64,000 nt of DNA from Elusimicrobiota bacterium (GCA_016194705.1 JACQAZ010000048.1:1-64000); one strand, 5' to 3'. Positions 26,063 through 35,364 are shown, numbered from the stretch's first letter. A program made the numbers and translations. Notes: generated by a model from the letters alone, not told the origin.

Positions 26063-27664
26063 CTAACGGTCCAGCTCGGCCAGAGCAGCCTTCGCCGAGG
26101 ACAGTCCCGGATCGAGTCGCAGGGCCTCGCGGAGCTTGGCGCGCGCGGTCTTCGCAGGAGCACCGGCGGCCTCACGGATCTTCTCCCAGGCCCGCAGATA
26201 GCGGGCAGGGGCGGGGTGTTTGATCCGATAGACGATCGTTCCATCGCTCCCGCTTCGGAAGTCCTCCTTCACGTAGGGACCCGAGGCGGCCCACTGGCTC
26301 AGGCGCTGAGTCTCCTCGTACCAAGGGCGCGGCATGGCGCTCCAGTGCGAAGTGTCCTGCTCGAGCACGAGGTACTCGATGCCGTTGTTCAGGCATTTGG
26401 CGAGCCAATGGTCGCGCAAGCTCACGTCGGCGAAAGGCGTCAGCGCCGGCCTTCCGGTCCAGAGCATGATGGGCGGGGCGTAGAGACTTTGCAGGCGCGC
26501 CGTCGGAGAAGTCTGGCGCCTGATCCATGACATCGTCTCAGGCCAAAGCTCATCGTGCGTCGAGGGCAGCCTCGAAAGCAAGATCGCGCCGCCGAGAGCT
26601 TGCGCGCCGATCATGACCGCGGCTGCGGCGGGCAGGACGCGTCTGGCCTGCCCGGCCGCGAGCGAATCGAGGCCGCAGAGGGCGAGGATGGCGATCAGCG
26701 GCAGCAGCGTCAGCGCGTAGCGGTCGAACAGCTGCCACCAAACAAGGTGGAGGTAGATCGCCGCGATCCCGAACGCGGCGATCGCCAGGACTCGCGGGTC
26801 GCCGCGTCGCCGCAGCAGCGACTTCGCGCCGACGGCGGCGGCCATCAGGATCAAGAGGCCGGTCGCGCCGGTGAAGGGCCAATGAAAGGAGTTCGCCGGA
26901 ATGCCCGCGAACAGGTCGAAGAGGCGGCCCGCGTGCTCGAGCTGGCCGCGAGGGCTCCAGAGAACGGGCATCTGCTCGGCGAGTTGACGCAGGTAATCGC
27001 TCGCGGTGCCGGACTGCTCGCGGTTGCCGAATAGCCAGAGAGAGACGGGAGCGGCCGCCGCGGCCAGAAAAATCAGGCCGCGGCGCCAGCCCTCGCGCCA
27101 GGCCACCGCCAGAGCCAGCGCGAGGGCGAGCAGGAGTCCTTCGGGTCGCGTCAGGCTGGCCAGGGCCGCGAGCAGCTCGAGGATGCCGGGCTTGCGTCGA
27201 GCGTTCCCGTCTTGCAGAGCGCAGAAGCAGGCCAAGGTCAGAGCGAGGAACGGCATGTCGGAAGCGGAGCTTCCCGCGTTGGCCGTGAAGATTGGGTTCA
27301 GAGCGACGAGCAGGACGCAGGCCGCCGACCAGCCCGGGGACAGGTATTTTCGGGAGAGCTTCCAAGTCAGGCCGAGCGCGGCCCAGGAAACGAGCAGAGC
27401 CGGGACGCGCATCAGCGCCCAATGCGGTTCGAACAGTCGGACCGGGAGCGCGAGAAGGATCGGCGCCCCGGGCCAGAAGCTCGTCGCGCGCAGGCCGGTG
27501 CCGTCGGGCAGGGCGTATGAACCGAGCCAAAGGGATTTCGCCAGGAGCAGGTATACCGCGTCGTCGATGATCGCCCCGACCGGGGTCTTGAGCGCGACGG
27601 CGACGTGGAGGACGGCGGCGGCGGCGAGCGCGACCGCCGCGGCCAGGCGTTGGCGCGGCTTCAC
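26063..27664 (-). CDS. ArnT/PMT-like glycosyltransferase family 39-type membrane protein
   Basis: 533 residues. About ten N-terminal and central transmembrane segments; the first loop has VGAIIDDAVYLLLAKSLW, where the DD pair fits the GT-C catalytic Asp. A soluble C-terminal part ends in one TPR-like unit (LREALRLDPGLSSAKAALAEL). It starts on a GTG two bases after the tolB stop. A longer open frame to 28675 is tolB read out of frame. Likely moves a sugar from a polyprenyl donor to an envelope acceptor. Confidence 0.78.
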   Translation of the reverse strand: MKPRQRLAAAVALAAAAVLHVAVALKTPVGAIIDDAVYLLLAKSLWLGSYALPDGTGLRATSFWPGAPILLALPVRLFEPHWALMRVPALLVSWAALGLTWKLSRKYLSPGWSAACVLLVALNPIFTANAGSSASDMPFLALTLACFCALQDGNARRKPGILELLAALASLTRPEGLLLALALALAVAWREGWRRGLIFLAAAAAPVSLWLFGNREQSGTASDYLRQLAEQMPVLWSPRGQLEHAGRLFDLFAGIPANSFHWPFTGATGLLILMAAAVGAKSLLRRRGDPRVLAIAAFGIAAIYLHLVWWQLFDRYALTLLPLIAILALCGLDSLAAGQARRVLPAAAAVMIGAQALGGAILLSRLPSTHDELWPETMSWIRRQTSPTARLQSLYAPPIMLWTGRPALTPFADVSLRDHWLAKCLNNGIEYLVLEQDTSHWSAMPRPWYEETQRLSQWAASGPYVKEDFRSGSDGTIVYRIKHPAPARYLRAWEKIREAAGAPAKTARAKLREALRLDPGLSSAKAALAELDR

Positions 27665-27666
27665 GC

Positions 27667-28953
27667 TCAGAAGGACCAGTTGGGCGTGACGCTGCCGCCG
27701 GGAATCTCGGCCAGGCGGTGCGGCGCGGAGCCGTCGTTGTCCATGACGAAGAGCTCCGGCTTCTTGCCGTTTCGCGTCGAGGTGAACACCAGAAAGCGCC
27801 CGTCCGGCGACCACGAGGGGTTCTCGTTGGAGCCCTCGAGGCGCGTGAGCTGACGGATCTGGTTGCCGGTCACGTCGACGAGGTAGATGTCGAGCTTGTC
27901 CCGCACGTTGACGCGCCCCGCGAAAGCGATCCATTCCCCGGTCGGCGACCAGGACGGCGAGTCGCACCAGTTGAGATTGGTCAGGCGCTTGGCGCGCTGC
28001 GTGGTCATGTCGAGCACGTAGATCTGCGGGTTGCCGGAGCGGTCGCTGACGAAGGCCACCTGCCCCGCGTCGGGCGAGAAGGTCGGCGAGCTGTCGGCCC
28101 CGAAATGCTGGGTCAGCTGGGTCACGGAGCCGTCGGCCATCGAGCGTACGTAGAGGTTGGGGCTGCGCTGGCGCGAGAGGGTCATCAGCAGCTGCGTGCC
28201 GTCGGGCGAGAAGCCTCCGGCGACGTTGAGGCCCTGCTCCTGGGAGACCGGCTTGCGCGCGGCGTGCTCGAGGTCGAGGACGAAGAGGTCGGGATTGCCC
28301 TCCTTGTAGGTGGTGAAGGCCAGGAGCTTGCGGTCGGGCGAGAAGCGCGGCAGCAGATCGATGGAGGCGTCGCGCGTGAGCTGGCGCAGGTTCGCGCCGT
28401 CGTAGTCCATCGCGTAAATCTCCTTGTGGCCGGTCTGGTCGTTGGCAAACGCGATCTGGGTGTGGGCGATGCCGTTCTTGCCGGTGAGCTGCTTGACGAG
28501 GTCGTCGGAGAGGCGGTGGCAGGCCGCGCGCAGGTAGGCCGCGTCCTGCTTGTAAAAGCGCTCGAAGACCGCCTCTCCCGAGTTGGCGTCGATGAGCTTG
28601 GCCGAGATGGTCAGCCGAGGCGAGGCCGAGGAGACCTTGGCGAGCAGCAGCCAGGAGACCCCCTTCTTCTTCCAATCGGGAAGGATCGCCGCCAGGTTGG
28701 CGCCGTCGTAATGGGGGCCGTCCTCCAGGATCGCGAAATAGCGCGAGAGCATGAGGTCGGCGCGCACGACCTCCGAGACGCTTTTCGCCGCCAGCGCGTC
28801 GTCGGCTTTGTCGGCCTGCTCCGCGATGAACGGCGGCAGGGCCAAGGGCAGCAGCGGCGCCCCGCCTTGTCCCGCCAGCTTGATGTAGACGTCGGTGGCG
28901 GCCCGGGCCGAGGGTGCCGCGAGCAGCAGGGCGAGAGCCAGCGCCCGGCTCAC
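27667..28953 (-). CDS. tolB: TolB, periplasmic beta-propeller of the Tol-Pal system
   Basis: 428 residues. A short signal peptide (ALALALLLAAPSARAA) precedes the TolB N-terminal domain (ADLMLSRYFAIL, SWLLLAKV, AACHRLSDDLVKQLTG) and five or six WD40-like PD40 units (LRQLTRDASIDLLPRFSPD, GGFSPDGTQLLMT, SPTFSPDAGQVAF, SPSWSPTGEWIAF, NPSWSPDGRFLVF). It binds Pal and helps outer-membrane constriction. The GTG at 28953 overlaps the cpoB stop (GTGA). Confidence 0.93.
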   Translation of the reverse strand: MSRALALALLLAAPSARAATDVYIKLAGQGGAPLLPLALPPFIAEQADKADDALAAKSVSEVVRADLMLSRYFAILEDGPHYDGANLAAILPDWKKKGVSWLLLAKVSSASPRLTISAKLIDANSGEAVFERFYKQDAAYLRAACHRLSDDLVKQLTGKNGIAHTQIAFANDQTGHKEIYAMDYDGANLRQLTRDASIDLLPRFSPDRKLLAFTTYKEGNPDLFVLDLEHAARKPVSQEQGLNVAGGFSPDGTQLLMTLSRQRSPNLYVRSMADGSVTQLTQHFGADSSPTFSPDAGQVAFVSDRSGNPQIYVLDMTTQRAKRLTNLNWCDSPSWSPTGEWIAFAGRVNVRDKLDIYLVDVTGNQIRQLTRLEGSNENPSWSPDGRFLVFTSTRNGKKPELFVMDNDGSAPHRLAEIPGGSVTPNWSF

Positions 28954-29717
28954 GTCCCCTTCTTGCCGAGCTTCTTGAGCTCTCTGGCCGCCGCCTTGGC
29001 CTCGGGGCTCGTCGGAAAGTCGTTGGGGATCGACTCGAGGTACTGGCGGGCCTCGGCGAGGCTCTTCTTCATGTTGACCAGGCACATCGCGTAGAGAAGA
29101 CGCGATGAGGCAGTCATCTCGCTCTTGGGGTACTTCTCGAGGACCACCGCGAACTGCCGGCCGGCCGACTCCCACTTGCGCTCGCCGAAATAGGCCTGGC
29201 CGAGCTTGAAGGTCGCGACGTCGATGAGGGCTCCCTTCGGGAATTTTTCCACGTACTGAGCGAAGCCCTTGGCCGCGAGCGCGTAGCTCTTGGTCTGGAG
29301 CCGGACGTCCGCGGTGTTGAAGAGGTCGGTCGGGTTGCCGCCCTCGGCCTGCTTGGCCAGCTCGGCCTTCTGTTCCTCGAGGCTCTTGGCCTGCTGGTTG
29401 GTCAGCGTGGTGCCGATCGCGGCCACCGAGCTCTTGACGCCCGCGCTCATGTCGTCGAGCTTGGAGGAGAGACGGCTCATGAGCTCCTGATTGGCCTTGC
29501 TGGTCTCGGTGAACGCGCTCAAGTCCTCGTGGAGCTGCTTCATCTGGACGGAGAGGTCGGCCTGGTTGGCCTGCATGGAGGAGATGGTCTGCTTGAGATC
29601 GGTGATTTGGGCCTTGAGGTTGTCCGTCTGGTTCTCGAGGTCGAGCACGTCCTTCTGCGTGGCCACGCAGCCGGACAGCCAGAGAGAGGCTCCGACGAGG
29701 AGCGCGCCCTTCTTCAT
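28950..29717 (-). CDS. cpoB: CpoB/YbgF-like coiled-coil TPR lipoprotein
   Basis: 255 residues. A lipobox (LWLSGC) suggests membrane anchoring, whereas Proteobacterial CpoB is usually soluble. A long coiled coil follows (about 30-110; DLENQTDNLKAQITDLKQ), then TPR repeats typical of YbgF (DLFNTADVRLQTKSYALAAKGFAQYVEKFPKG, KLGQAYFGERKWESAGRQFAVVLEKYPKS). It links Tol-Pal to peptidoglycan synthesis in the family. The ATG at 29717 overlaps the pal stop; a longer frame upstream is out-of-frame pal. Confidence 0.88.
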   Translation of the reverse strand: MKKGALLVGASLWLSGCVATQKDVLDLENQTDNLKAQITDLKQTISSMQANQADLSVQMKQLHEDLSAFTETSKANQELMSRLSSKLDDMSAGVKSSVAAIGTTLTNQQAKSLEEQKAELAKQAEGGNPTDLFNTADVRLQTKSYALAAKGFAQYVEKFPKGALIDVATFKLGQAYFGERKWESAGRQFAVVLEKYPKSEMTASSRLLYAMCLVNMKKSLAEARQYLESIPNDFPTSPEAKAAARELKKLGKKGT

Positions 29718-30286
29718 TGAGGCGTCTGGTCGGTGGGCCGGTTCGAGGCGGTGCGCGCGCGGGCGCGCGTCTCGGCGCGGCGGTTCTGCCCCCAGCACTC
29801 TTCGCTGGACTCGGAGCAGAGCTGGTTCTCCTTGCCGTAAGAGATCGTCGCGAGCCTCTTGCCCGAGACGCCCAGGCGCATGTAGTACTCGCGGACCTGC
29901 TTGGCCCGCTTCTGGCCCAGGGCGAGGTTGTACTCGATGGTGCCGCGCTCGTCGCAGAAGCCGGCCACGAGGAAGTCGCTCTCCTTGTTGCTCTTGATGT
30001 ACTCGGCGTTGTTCTTGAGCGTCGTGAGTGCGTCGCCGTTGAGATTGGCGCTGTCGTAATCAAAGCGCACGGCCTCGAGGCCCTCGACGGTCACGAAGTC
30101 CGAGCCGCGCAAGGACGCCTCGGTCACGTCGGTGCCGGGGACGTAGCCGGCTTCGTCGGCGCCGCCTTTGCCGTGGGCCCTGGCCTTGTCGGCGTCTCTC
30201 TTCTTGACCTGTGCGGAGTTGCAGGCGGAAAACGTCGCGACCGCTAGCGCGGCCAGGAGGAAGAAACTGGAATTCTTGCGGATCAT
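29714..30286 (-). CDS. pal: Peptidoglycan-associated lipoprotein
   Basis: 190 residues. The lipobox TFSAC gives lipidation at Cys21. The OmpA-like domain (about 68-165) has VRFDYDSANLNGDA, VAGFCDERGTIEYNLALGQKRA and RLATISYGKENQ, the peptidoglycan-binding core. An extra cysteine pair (LCSESSEECWG) and a basic tail are unusual. First gene of the pal-cpoB-tolB operon; SD AGGGAGG upstream. A short palindrome (GGTATGATACC, 30312-30322) lies in the promoter region. Confidence 0.93.
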   Translation of the reverse strand: MIRKNSSFFLLAALAVATFSACNSAQVKKRDADKARAHGKGGADEAGYVPGTDVTEASLRGSDFVTVEGLEAVRFDYDSANLNGDALTTLKNNAEYIKSNKESDFLVAGFCDERGTIEYNLALGQKRAKQVREYYMRLGVSGKRLATISYGKENQLCSESSEECWGQNRRAETRARARTASNRPTDQTPQ

Positions 30287-30365
30287 GAAAGCCTCCCTTG
30301 TGGAATTCTAGCGGTATGATACCACAATTGGGGGCGCGGTTCCGAAGGCGGGAGGCTGTCGAGGG

Positions 30366-32120
30366 CTATGGCTTGCCGAAGCGCCGGTTGTACTCTTGGA
30401 GCGTCTTGTCGTCGACCTTCTTCTCGGCCGCCGCGTCGTCCCAATCTCCCGGGGAGCGCGGGTCGTGGATCAAGGTGATGTACTGGCCTTTGGTTCCGCC
30501 GTAGGTCTGCGCCATGATCAGCGACTTCATCCGGCGTCCGGGCTCGTGCGGCGAGTCCACGACGAAGTTTCCGAAGGGCTTGTCGGTGAAATAGACCCAC
30601 ATGCCGCCGTCGGAGGCCGCCGAGTCGCCGTCGGCGCCCGCGATGACGATCTTGTCCTCGTCGAACTCGGAGAGCCCATAGCGGTGGCGCTCGCGGTTGA
30701 TCAGGAAGTGCGTGCTGAGGATCTTGCCCGGCTGGGGCCAGCGGTTCCAGTTGCCTTCCTTGTCGAAGATCTCGTAGGCGTGGTCGACGCCCGTGGACAG
30801 GCCGGTCTTCGGATCGTACTGAAGGTAAGAGCCGACGACGTTGTGGCGCTTGATGCCCAGCAGAGGCGCGACCGCGATGGCCAGCTCCTGGTCGCCGTTG
30901 GAGATCGCCAGCACCTCGACGCCCGCCTCCTCCAAGGCCTTGTTGTCCTCGTAGATGCCGGGATAAATCTTGGAGGCGTAGAATTTCTTGAAGCCCGCCA
31001 CGCGCCGCAGTTTCTGGAACTTGGTCAGTCCCTTCTGCGTCCGCCAGTAGATGCTCGACCAAAAATCGAGCATGCCGATGCCTTCGCCGCCTTTTTCCTT
31101 GCTGCGCCAGAGGTCGATCACGGTATAGGCGTTGGCCTTGGAATCGTTGGAGTCGGCCTTGGCGAGTTGGGCGAGGAGCTTGGGGTCCTTGATCTGGCCC
31201 TTCACGCTGACGCCGTTGAGGAAGGACTTCGCGCCGTCTTCGTCGGAGGGAAGAGCGGGGGCCTTGATCGAGCCCTTGGCGGCCGCCGCCTCAAGCACCG
31301 CCTTGACGGCCGCCGGCTCGGAGCCGACATCCGCGAGGTCGGCGAGAACCTTCGCGTCTCTGATGGTCGACTTGAAAGCCATGCCGTTCAAGAAAGCGCG
31401 CATGGTCGCGTTGTGCTGCGGCGTCAGCAGGCCTTTGTCGGCGAGGTACTTGAAATAGAAGGTGAAGATGTCGCCCGAGGCCTGGGTCTTGTCGATGTCC
31501 TTGAGCCAGAAGACCGTGCGTCCGGCCGCCTTCTCGGCGGCGACGTAGTTCTTGAACTCGGGGGACTTGAAGAACGCGGTGCGCTGGGCGAGCGAGATTT
31601 TGGCCGCCGTCACGTCGTTGCTGTCGTACGAGCCTCCGGTGATCTTGTAGAACGCCGCGCGAGCCGTCTGCAGGGAGGTCGCGGGATCGGCGGGCGCGTC
31701 CACGGCCCGGGGCGCGTGAGTCGCCTTGGCCCGGTCATAGACCACCTCGCCGGGGAGTTGGAGTTCGACCGCTTGAGCCAAAGCCGCTTCAACGCCGTCG
31801 TCGCGGCCCGTACCGGGCTCGCCGGAGGGCGCCCCGCCGAGCAGCGGCAGCGGCGCGATCAAGGGAGCGTCGGTCAGGACGAGGGTGCCGGCTTGCGCCG
31901 CGGCCGCGATCGCCTCCGGAGTCGCCTCAGCGGAGACGGCGGAAAGCGCCGGGACCTCCGCGCGGACGCCGCCGCGCGAGTCGAGGATCTGGATCGCTCC
32001 GCCGGGATTGACGATCAGCAGAGGCGGCACGGCCTTGACCTCGGCCTTGACGTCAATCGCCCGCGCGGGGAAGGATAGGAAAAACAGCGCGGCAAGAGCG
32101 GGAATCGTTGAATTTCTCAT
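30366..32120 (-). CDS. Secreted protein with C-terminal HAD-like phosphatase domain
   Basis: 584 residues. A signal peptide (STIPALAALFFLSFPARA) is followed by a roughly 130-residue Ala-rich region, a helical middle with repeated KSFLNGVSVKGQIKD-type units (about 225-325), and a HAD-like domain (about 370-584). HAD motif II fits LAISNGD, motif III the Lys in PGKILS, and motif IV GADGDSAASDGG; a clear DxD motif I is not obvious, so activity is uncertain. Start chosen at the ATG before the signal peptide; 22 extra upstream residues lack signal features. Confidence 0.65.
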   Translation of the reverse strand: MRNSTIPALAALFFLSFPARAIDVKAEVKAVPPLLIVNPGGAIQILDSRGGVRAEVPALSAVSAEATPEAIAAAAQAGTLVLTDAPLIAPLPLLGGAPSGEPGTGRDDGVEAALAQAVELQLPGEVVYDRAKATHAPRAVDAPADPATSLQTARAAFYKITGGSYDSNDVTAAKISLAQRTAFFKSPEFKNYVAAEKAAGRTVFWLKDIDKTQASGDIFTFYFKYLADKGLLTPQHNATMRAFLNGMAFKSTIRDAKVLADLADVGSEPAAVKAVLEAAAAKGSIKAPALPSDEDGAKSFLNGVSVKGQIKDPKLLAQLAKADSNDSKANAYTVIDLWRSKEKGGEGIGMLDFWSSIYWRTQKGLTKFQKLRRVAGFKKFYASKIYPGIYEDNKALEEAGVEVLAISNGDQELAIAVAPLLGIKRHNVVGSYLQYDPKTGLSTGVDHAYEIFDKEGNWNRWPQPGKILSTHFLINRERHRYGLSEFDEDKIVIAGADGDSAASDGGMWVYFTDKPFGNFVVDSPHEPGRRMKSLIMAQTYGGTKGQYITLIHDPRSPGDWDDAAAEKKVDDKTLQEYNRRFGKP

Positions 32121-32188
32121 GGTGACATAAGGGTACCATGGGCCCCTCGTTTTGTCCTGAGTCCAAGGGGCCTTCGGCATTCCCAACC

Positions 32189-32220
32189 GGCCTAGGCCCT
32201 TTTTTGGGTCCTAGGACTCC
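32189..32220. repeat. CCTAGG-containing dyad upstream of the HAD-like gene
   Basis: GGCCTAGGCCC, a T6 tract, then GGGTCCTAGGACTCC. One of the recurring GGNCC/TAGG blocks found 5' of genes in this window. It lies in the 264-base divergent gap 32121-32384. Confidence 0.4.
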
Positions 32221-32258
32221 CGTTCCCTGGGTCCGCGGCGAAGGCGGAAAAAAGAGCC

Positions 32259-32287
32259 TTGACAAGCGCGGATTATGACCTTAAACT
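32259..32287 (+). promoter_or_regulatory. Sigma-70 promoter TTGACA-N17-TAAACT
   Basis: A perfect -35 (32259-32264) and a 4/6 match -10 (32282-32287) at 17 bases. It would drive the zinc-ribbon gene at 32385 with a leader of roughly 90 bases. This is the clearest classical promoter in the window. Confidence 0.65.
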
Positions 32288-32384
32288 ATTAATGCCCGGC
32301 ACTCAGGCGGATTTCTCGACGAGCGTACCCCCCGATTTCAGCAAGACTGACAGAACGGACCAGAGATAATGCTTCCTAAGAGCC

Positions 32385-32675
32385 ATGAAACACTGCGGAT
32401 CCTGCGGCGGCGAAGCCTTGGACGAGAACACTCAGTGCCGTGTTTGCGGCGCGCCTCTGCCTAAATTCGACGTGTCCCCGCTTCAGAAGCAGGTCAAACC
32501 CATGTCCGGGGGAAAGATGCTTTTCTATCTCTTCCTGCTCGGGCTGGCGGCTTATTGGTGGTCCCAACACGGGCCCTCGGTGCCCGAGGATGAGGGCGTT
32601 CAAGAGGCTTCCACTGTGAAGCTCGGCGTGGGACCAAAGGAGTTGAAGAGGGATTTCAGCGGGACTTACAAGTAG
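32385..32675 (+). CDS. Small zinc-ribbon protein with one transmembrane helix
   Basis: 96 residues. Two CxxC pairs at the N-terminus (CGSCGG, CRVCGAP) form a zinc ribbon, followed by one hydrophobic segment (MLFYLFLLGLAAYWW) and a short polar tail. The ribbon would be cytoplasmic. Family and partner unknown. Convergent with the antiporter-like gene at 32691. Confidence 0.75.
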   Translation: MKHCGSCGGEALDENTQCRVCGAPLPKFDVSPLQKQVKPMSGGKMLFYLFLLGLAAYWWSQHGPSVPEDEGVQEASTVKLGVGPKELKRDFSGTYK

Positions 32676-32690
32676 GCCTAGAGCGCGTCG

Positions 32691-34049
32691 CTAAGGCCTC
32701 GCGTTGCCGACCCCCCGCCTCTCGATGGCCGCGGCACCCGCCCGGTCGAGCACGCGCACGAGCCCCCGCGGAGCCAGGCCCAGGCCCAGCAGGAGCAGCG
32801 CGGCCAGGCCGAAGCCGAAACCCTCGGAGCGCAGCAGGCTCAAGTGGGCGCCCGCGTCGCGCCGACCGCAGAACAGCGAGAAGTACATCCGCATGACCGC
32901 CAGGCCGGTGAAGGCGCCCGCCGCGATGACCGAGAGGCCCAGGGCGGGAAAAGTCTCCACTGCGCCGCGGACCAGCATCTCTCCGCCTACGAAGCCCAAC
33001 GTGGCCGGAAACCCCATGACGGCCAGGCTCAGGATCATGAAGCAGGAGGCCAGGACGCGCATCCGGTCGTAGCCTCCGTGGAAACGGTCCAAGCTTTGCC
33101 GCCCGCGACGCGCCTCGAGGACCAGCACGCAGCGGGCCAGCCCCGCTAGGGCTAATCCCGAGGAGACCCAAAGTATGAGGGAGCCCACCAGGGCTTCCCG
33201 GCTCGGCAGGTCCAGGCCCGCCAGGACCAAGGCCGATTGGCTCACGAAGAGGTAGCCGCAGCCGCGGCGCGCGTCCCTTTGGAAGAGCGCGAGCAGCGCG
33301 CCGTAAAGGGCCGTGACGAGGGCTAAGACGGAGACCGTCTGCAGAAGGGCCGGGGAGGCATGGGGGGCGGCCAGGACCAAAGCGGCGTAGGTCCCCAGCT
33401 GCGGAGCGCCGAACATCGCGGCCGGCCCGATGCGGCCGCGCTCGAAGATCTCGGGAACCCAGGCGTGGAACGGGAAAATACCCTGGCGGATCATCGCCGC
33501 GGCTAGAATGAGTCCCGCTCCGATTCGAGCCGCCGCCGGGCCGACTCCCCAAGACGTGAGGCCGACGCCGGCCGCCAGGAGAATCACCGAGAGGCCCATA
33601 TAGACGGCCGCAACGCGGCGCGCCCGCTCGTAGGCGGGCTCCGCGTGCCCGGCCACGTAGACCGCGACCGTTCCCGCCCAGAAGAGGACCAGCAGCCAGG
33701 CAGACGCGGTCAAGAAGCTGCCCATTGAGAGCAGGCAGACCGCCGCCGTGCGCGCCAGCGTGGCTTCGTTCATGCGGCCCGTCGGGGTCACCATGACGGT
33801 CAGAAGCCAGAGCAAGGCCGCGAAGGGCACGAGCACCAGAGGCAGTGGTCCCAACGGATGCCCCAGCCAAGCCGGCTGGGCGAGCAGGCGAAGAGGCAGC
33901 GGGGCTAAGGCGGCAGCGACCAGAACGCACGCGCAGCCCACGCCCAGTATGTAGAACCGCTTGCCCCTAATGCCGAAAGCGTAGGCTGCGATCACCGCCG
34001 ACGGAGGGACCGCCAGCGCCGCGGCCCAAATGAGGGCTTCAATCCCCAT
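32691..34049 (-). CDS. Second proton-antiporter-like subunit (NuoM/MrpD-like) of the dab cassette
   Basis: 452 residues, about 13-14 membrane helices. It belongs to the Proton_antipo_M family shared by NuoL/M/N, Mrp and DabB (GIFPFHAWVPEIFERGRIGPAAM). The key helix Lys, five residues before PFH in NuoM, is Arg here. The ATG at 34049 overlaps the dabB stop by 11 bases; an in-frame TTG at 34067 would add six residues. Most dab operons encode one such subunit, so this is either an extra coupling subunit or a structural partner. Confidence 0.8.
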   Translation of the reverse strand: MGIEALIWAAALAVPPSAVIAAYAFGIRGKRFYILGVGCACVLVAAALAPLPLRLLAQPAWLGHPLGPLPLVLVPFAALLWLLTVMVTPTGRMNEATLARTAAVCLLSMGSFLTASAWLLVLFWAGTVAVYVAGHAEPAYERARRVAAVYMGLSVILLAAGVGLTSWGVGPAAARIGAGLILAAAMIRQGIFPFHAWVPEIFERGRIGPAAMFGAPQLGTYAALVLAAPHASPALLQTVSVLALVTALYGALLALFQRDARRGCGYLFVSQSALVLAGLDLPSREALVGSLILWVSSGLALAGLARCVLVLEARRGRQSLDRFHGGYDRMRVLASCFMILSLAVMGFPATLGFVGGEMLVRGAVETFPALGLSVIAAGAFTGLAVMRMYFSLFCGRRDAGAHLSLLRSEGFGFGLAALLLLGLGLAPRGLVRVLDRAGAAAIERRGVGNARP

Positions 34050-35364
34050 CGGCGGCCTCACGCGCAAGCCCGGGCAGAGAACCGCACAGTCTTCGATCGA
34101 GCCGGTCGAGCCGGCTGACCGCCTGCGCGACCGGCTGCACGATGCAGCGCTCGATCATCCCGTCCAGAAAGCCCCGCTCCAACGCGAGGAGGTAGAGCCA
34201 TCGCGCCGAGGCCCCCGCGGGCGCGCCGGCCTGCGCGATGCTGCCGCCCAGGTCGTTCTCGAGTTCGTGGATGTCGTGGAGTATGTTCGGCGCGCTGAGG
34301 AATTGGAGAAGCCTGTAGCACGCGTTGCCGACCATGTGAAGGAAAGCCAGCACCTTCAATCCCAGAGCGATCTCGACGAAGATGATCCCGACCTGGGTCA
34401 GCGACGAGAAGCAAAGACGCGACTTCACGTCGGACTGCGCCCTCGTCACGAGCGCCGCGTAGATCGCGGTGGCCGCTCCCGCGGAGGCGGCAAGCCCGCG
34501 GGCCAGGGGCGATTGGCTCAGGAGGGGCGAGGCCCTCAGAAGCAGAAAGCAGCCGGCGTGGATTGAGAGCGCCCCGTAGTAAACGGCGCTCGAGGGGGTC
34601 GGCCCTTCCATGGCGCGCGGCAGCCAAGTGGAGAAGGGAAGCAGCGCGCTCTTGGCCCCCGCGGCGGCGATCAATAGGACGGCGATCGCCGCGGCGTGTC
34701 CCGGCGTCAGCGCGGCCTCGGCGCCGGAGCGCGAGAACAGCATGGCGAGGCTGCCGCTGCCGGACCAGTGATGCAGGAGGGCGGCGGCGGCGAGCATGCA
34801 GGCGTCGCCGATGCGGTAGAAGGCTAGCACGCGAAAGCCGCTCTCCACGGGGGCCGGGCGCTCGTGGAAGAATGCCACGAGCAGCGCCGAGCTCAGGCCC
34901 ATGACCTCCCAGCCGGCGTAGAGGACTTCGATGCTGCCGGCCAGCGACACAAGCAGAAGCCCCAGCACGAAGGCCACCAGGAGAATGAAATACCTGTGAA
35001 ATCCCCGCTCCTGGTGCAGGTACCGGAATGAAAAGGCCGACACGACCCCGCAAATCGCGACCGATAGGATCGCAAACCCCAGCGACCAGCCGTCAACGAC
35101 GAGGTCGAATGCGAACGCCCCGCCCGTGACCCACCCGCCGCCCAGGGCCAGGACGGCGGGAGCGCCGCCGGCCCGATCCCAAAGCAAGGCGGCGGCCAGG
35201 AGCGCTGCGAGGCAGGACAGCATCCCGGTCTGCACGATCGCGCCAGCGCGGCCCTCGGGAAGCGGCCGGCGGAAGAAGGAGGGCGCCGCCACGGCGGCGA
35301 GCGCGAGCGCGGGTGCCGCGAAGCAGGCCAGGACGGCGGTCCTCAGCGCCTCGTCGGGGCTCAT
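34039..35364 (-). CDS. dabB: DabB, proton-conducting membrane subunit of the DAB inorganic-carbon pump
   Basis: 441 residues with about 12-13 membrane helices, Proton_antipo_M family. It keeps the key Lys (GAKSALLPFSTWLPRAMEGPTPSSAVYYG), the quinol-oxidoreductase-like signature. Its start ATG (35364) overlaps the dabA stop by four bases, the normal DabA-DabB pairing. The longer frame upstream is dabA out of frame. It is thought to supply cation gradient energy to DabA. Confidence 0.88.
   Translation of the reverse strand: MSPDEALRTAVLACFAAPALALAAVAAPSFFRRPLPEGRAGAIVQTGMLSCLAALLAAALLWDRAGGAPAVLALGGGWVTGGAFAFDLVVDGWSLGFAILSVAICGVVSAFSFRYLHQERGFHRYFILLVAFVLGLLLVSLAGSIEVLYAGWEVMGLSSALLVAFFHERPAPVESGFRVLAFYRIGDACMLAAAALLHHWSGSGSLAMLFSRSGAEAALTPGHAAAIAVLLIAAAGAKSALLPFSTWLPRAMEGPTPSSAVYYGALSIHAGCFLLLRASPLLSQSPLARGLAASAGAATAIYAALVTRAQSDVKSRLCFSSLTQVGIIFVEIALGLKVLAFLHMVGNACYRLLQFLSAPNILHDIHELENDLGGSIAQAGAPAGASARWLYLLALERGFLDGMIERCIVQPVAQAVSRLDRLDRRLCGSLPGLAREAADGD

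Noticed and set aside
26063..28675. 870-codon minus frame joining part of tolB with the glycosyltransferase
   Set aside because: Its first 336 codons read tolB out of frame. The real gene begins at GTG 27664, next to the tolB stop.
30396..32078. 560-codon + frame antisense to the HAD-like gene
   Set aside because: Reverse-strand shadow; the minus strand has the signal peptide and domain motifs.
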